Shown in pieces: positions 32,373 to 32,931 of a stretch of 32,931 nt of DNA. The stretch comes from Flavobacteriia bacterium. Lineage in GTDB: Bacteria; Bacteroidota; Bacteroidia; Flavobacteriales_D; Crocinitomicaceae. Position 1 is the first letter of the stretch. Each line of letters opens with the position of its first letter. A program made the translations under genes and the position numbers. The stretch lies in NCBI GenBank assembly GCA_947453545.1, contig CANGHE010000006.1, positions 1 through 32,931 on the forward strand, in the 5' to 3' direction. The notes beneath the pieces were generated by a model, which worked only from the letters and a program-made list of their open reading frames with translations, made no database searches and was not told the origin of the DNA.

Positions 32373-32810
32373 ATGAATTCTAATAATCAAACGCATATTT
32401 CTACTGAGCTAACAGAGAAGATTAAGTCAACTTATTTTAAAAGTATGATAGTTTTTTTTATATCAATTTCATTGTTATTCGTTGCAATATTTGGGTTAAC
32501 AATTGAATTAATAGCCTCTATTTTTCTTTTCAGTACTATTTCATTAGTTATAAGATATCTAATTAACGATTTGGTTGATGTTTCGTTAATTGAAGATTAT
32601 CTTATTATAAGACAGTCTGTTGGCAAAAATACTATAGCACCTATCGATAAAATAAGAAAATATAAAACAAAACATTTTTTAAATTTTGTTTACACTTCGT
32701 TTGAATTTAATATCGATGGGAGTAAAAAGAAGGTATTCTTTTTCTCCTCCATGGAGCAAAATGAAGTGTTCAATCAATATCGTTCAGGAAGAAGTTTAAG
32801 TGCTGCGTAA
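32373..32810 (+). CDS. Small membrane protein with PH-like C-terminal region
   Basis: 145 aa. Two membrane segments (about 25-41 SMIVFFISISLLFVAIF and 45-64 LIASIFLFSTISLVIRYL), then a beta-rich cytoplasmic part (VSLIEDYLIIRQSVGKNTIAPIDKIRKYKTKH..VYTSFEFNIDGSKKKVFFF) that resembles bacterial PH-like domains placed after two helices. No known family assigned. It faces rnpB tail to tail, with about 12 bases between its stop and the rnpB 3' end. Function unknown. Confidence 0.68.
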   Translation: MNSNNQTHISTELTEKIKSTYFKSMIVFFISISLLFVAIFGLTIELIASIFLFSTISLVIRYLINDLVDVSLIEDYLIIRQSVGKNTIAPIDKIRKYKTKHFLNFVYTSFEFNIDGSKKKVFFFSSMEQNEVFNQYRSGRSLSAA

Positions 32811-32822
32811 ATTAAAATAAAA

Positions 32823-32931
32823 AGCAAGTCATAAGCCGGGTTCTGTTTCGTCATCACTGACTATCTGTCATTTATCTAGTTCTACAATCACTCATAGAAT
32901 CAATCGACCTACCCTCCGAGTTTAGCGAGCA
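32823..32931 (-). ncRNA. rnpB: RNase P RNA (3' part, cut by the window edge)
   Basis: On the minus strand the sequence ends in ACAGAACCCGGCTTATGAC, the conserved 3' end of bacterial class A RNase P RNA, followed by TTGC and a T-run. Upstream the GGGTAGG-type segment (TCGGAGGGTAGGTCGA) and ATAAATGACAG are also as expected. About 109 of roughly 350-400 bases are visible; the rest, with its promoter, lies beyond 32931. The RNA is the catalytic subunit that matures tRNA 5' ends. The exact 3' end is approximate. Confidence 0.93.

Overview
The window is a low-GC, gene-dense chromosomal segment from a Bacteroidota bacterium, most likely order Flavobacteriales. Four things point there: a T9SS C-terminal sorting domain, a PorE-type TPR/propeller/OmpA protein, promoters of the TTG-N19-TAnnTTTG type, and the absence of Shine-Dalgarno-led starts. 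No insertion sequence, phage gene or CRISPR array was seen.

Layout. (1) 1-5181, minus strand: an exopolysaccharide operon with overlapping genes, in transcription order a GT4 glycosyltransferase, a Wza-like export lipoprotein, a Wzc-like tyrosine autokinase, RmlC, and the start of a MraY/WecA-type sugar-phosphate transferase cut by the left edge. (2) 5323-14400: envelope genes, with a PBP4-type D,D-carboxypeptidase, D-Ala-D-Ala ligase, a membrane-anchored PASTA protein, a large T9SS cargo protein, an RluD-type pseudouridine synthase and a PorE-like OmpA protein, closed by a hairpin terminator. (3) 14444-16242: a translationally coupled LytS-type kinase and LytTR regulator. (4) 16371-24012: a seven-gene same-strand block closed by a strong terminator. 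It holds a stand-alone PqqD-like protein, a CPSase-type ATP-grasp enzyme, a group IV (LysA-like) PLP decarboxylase, a urea-transporter/M23-peptidase fusion, a TPR/outer-membrane barrel protein and two tandem paralogous TPR proteins. This is the most novel part of the window. (5) 24103-24273: a short tandem repeat and tRNA-Phe. (6) 24377-27681: coaX, an OmpP1/FadL-like outer-membrane protein, lptC, a small membrane protein and rnhA. (7) 27682-32810: mostly unlinked genes, including a CTP-synthase-type glutaminase homologue without its catalytic triad, a lipoprotein, aminopeptidase P, an alpha/beta hydrolase and three small orphans. (8) 32823-32931: the 3' part of RNase P RNA, minus strand, cut by the right edge.

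How the parts may work together. The eps operon makes and exports a surface polysaccharide. Blocks 2 and 4 both centre on peptidoglycan and the outer envelope. In block 4 the order recognition domain, ligase, decarboxylase, inner-membrane transporter with a peptidoglycan hydrolase, and outer-membrane barrel with TPR helpers reads like a pathway that makes a small amidated or decarboxylated compound and moves it, or peptidoglycan fragments, through the envelope. The adjacent LytTR two-component system and a strong dyad just before the first gene suggest how it is controlled. The chemistry and the control are inferences from domains and order only. All calls come from reading the sequence; no database search was run.
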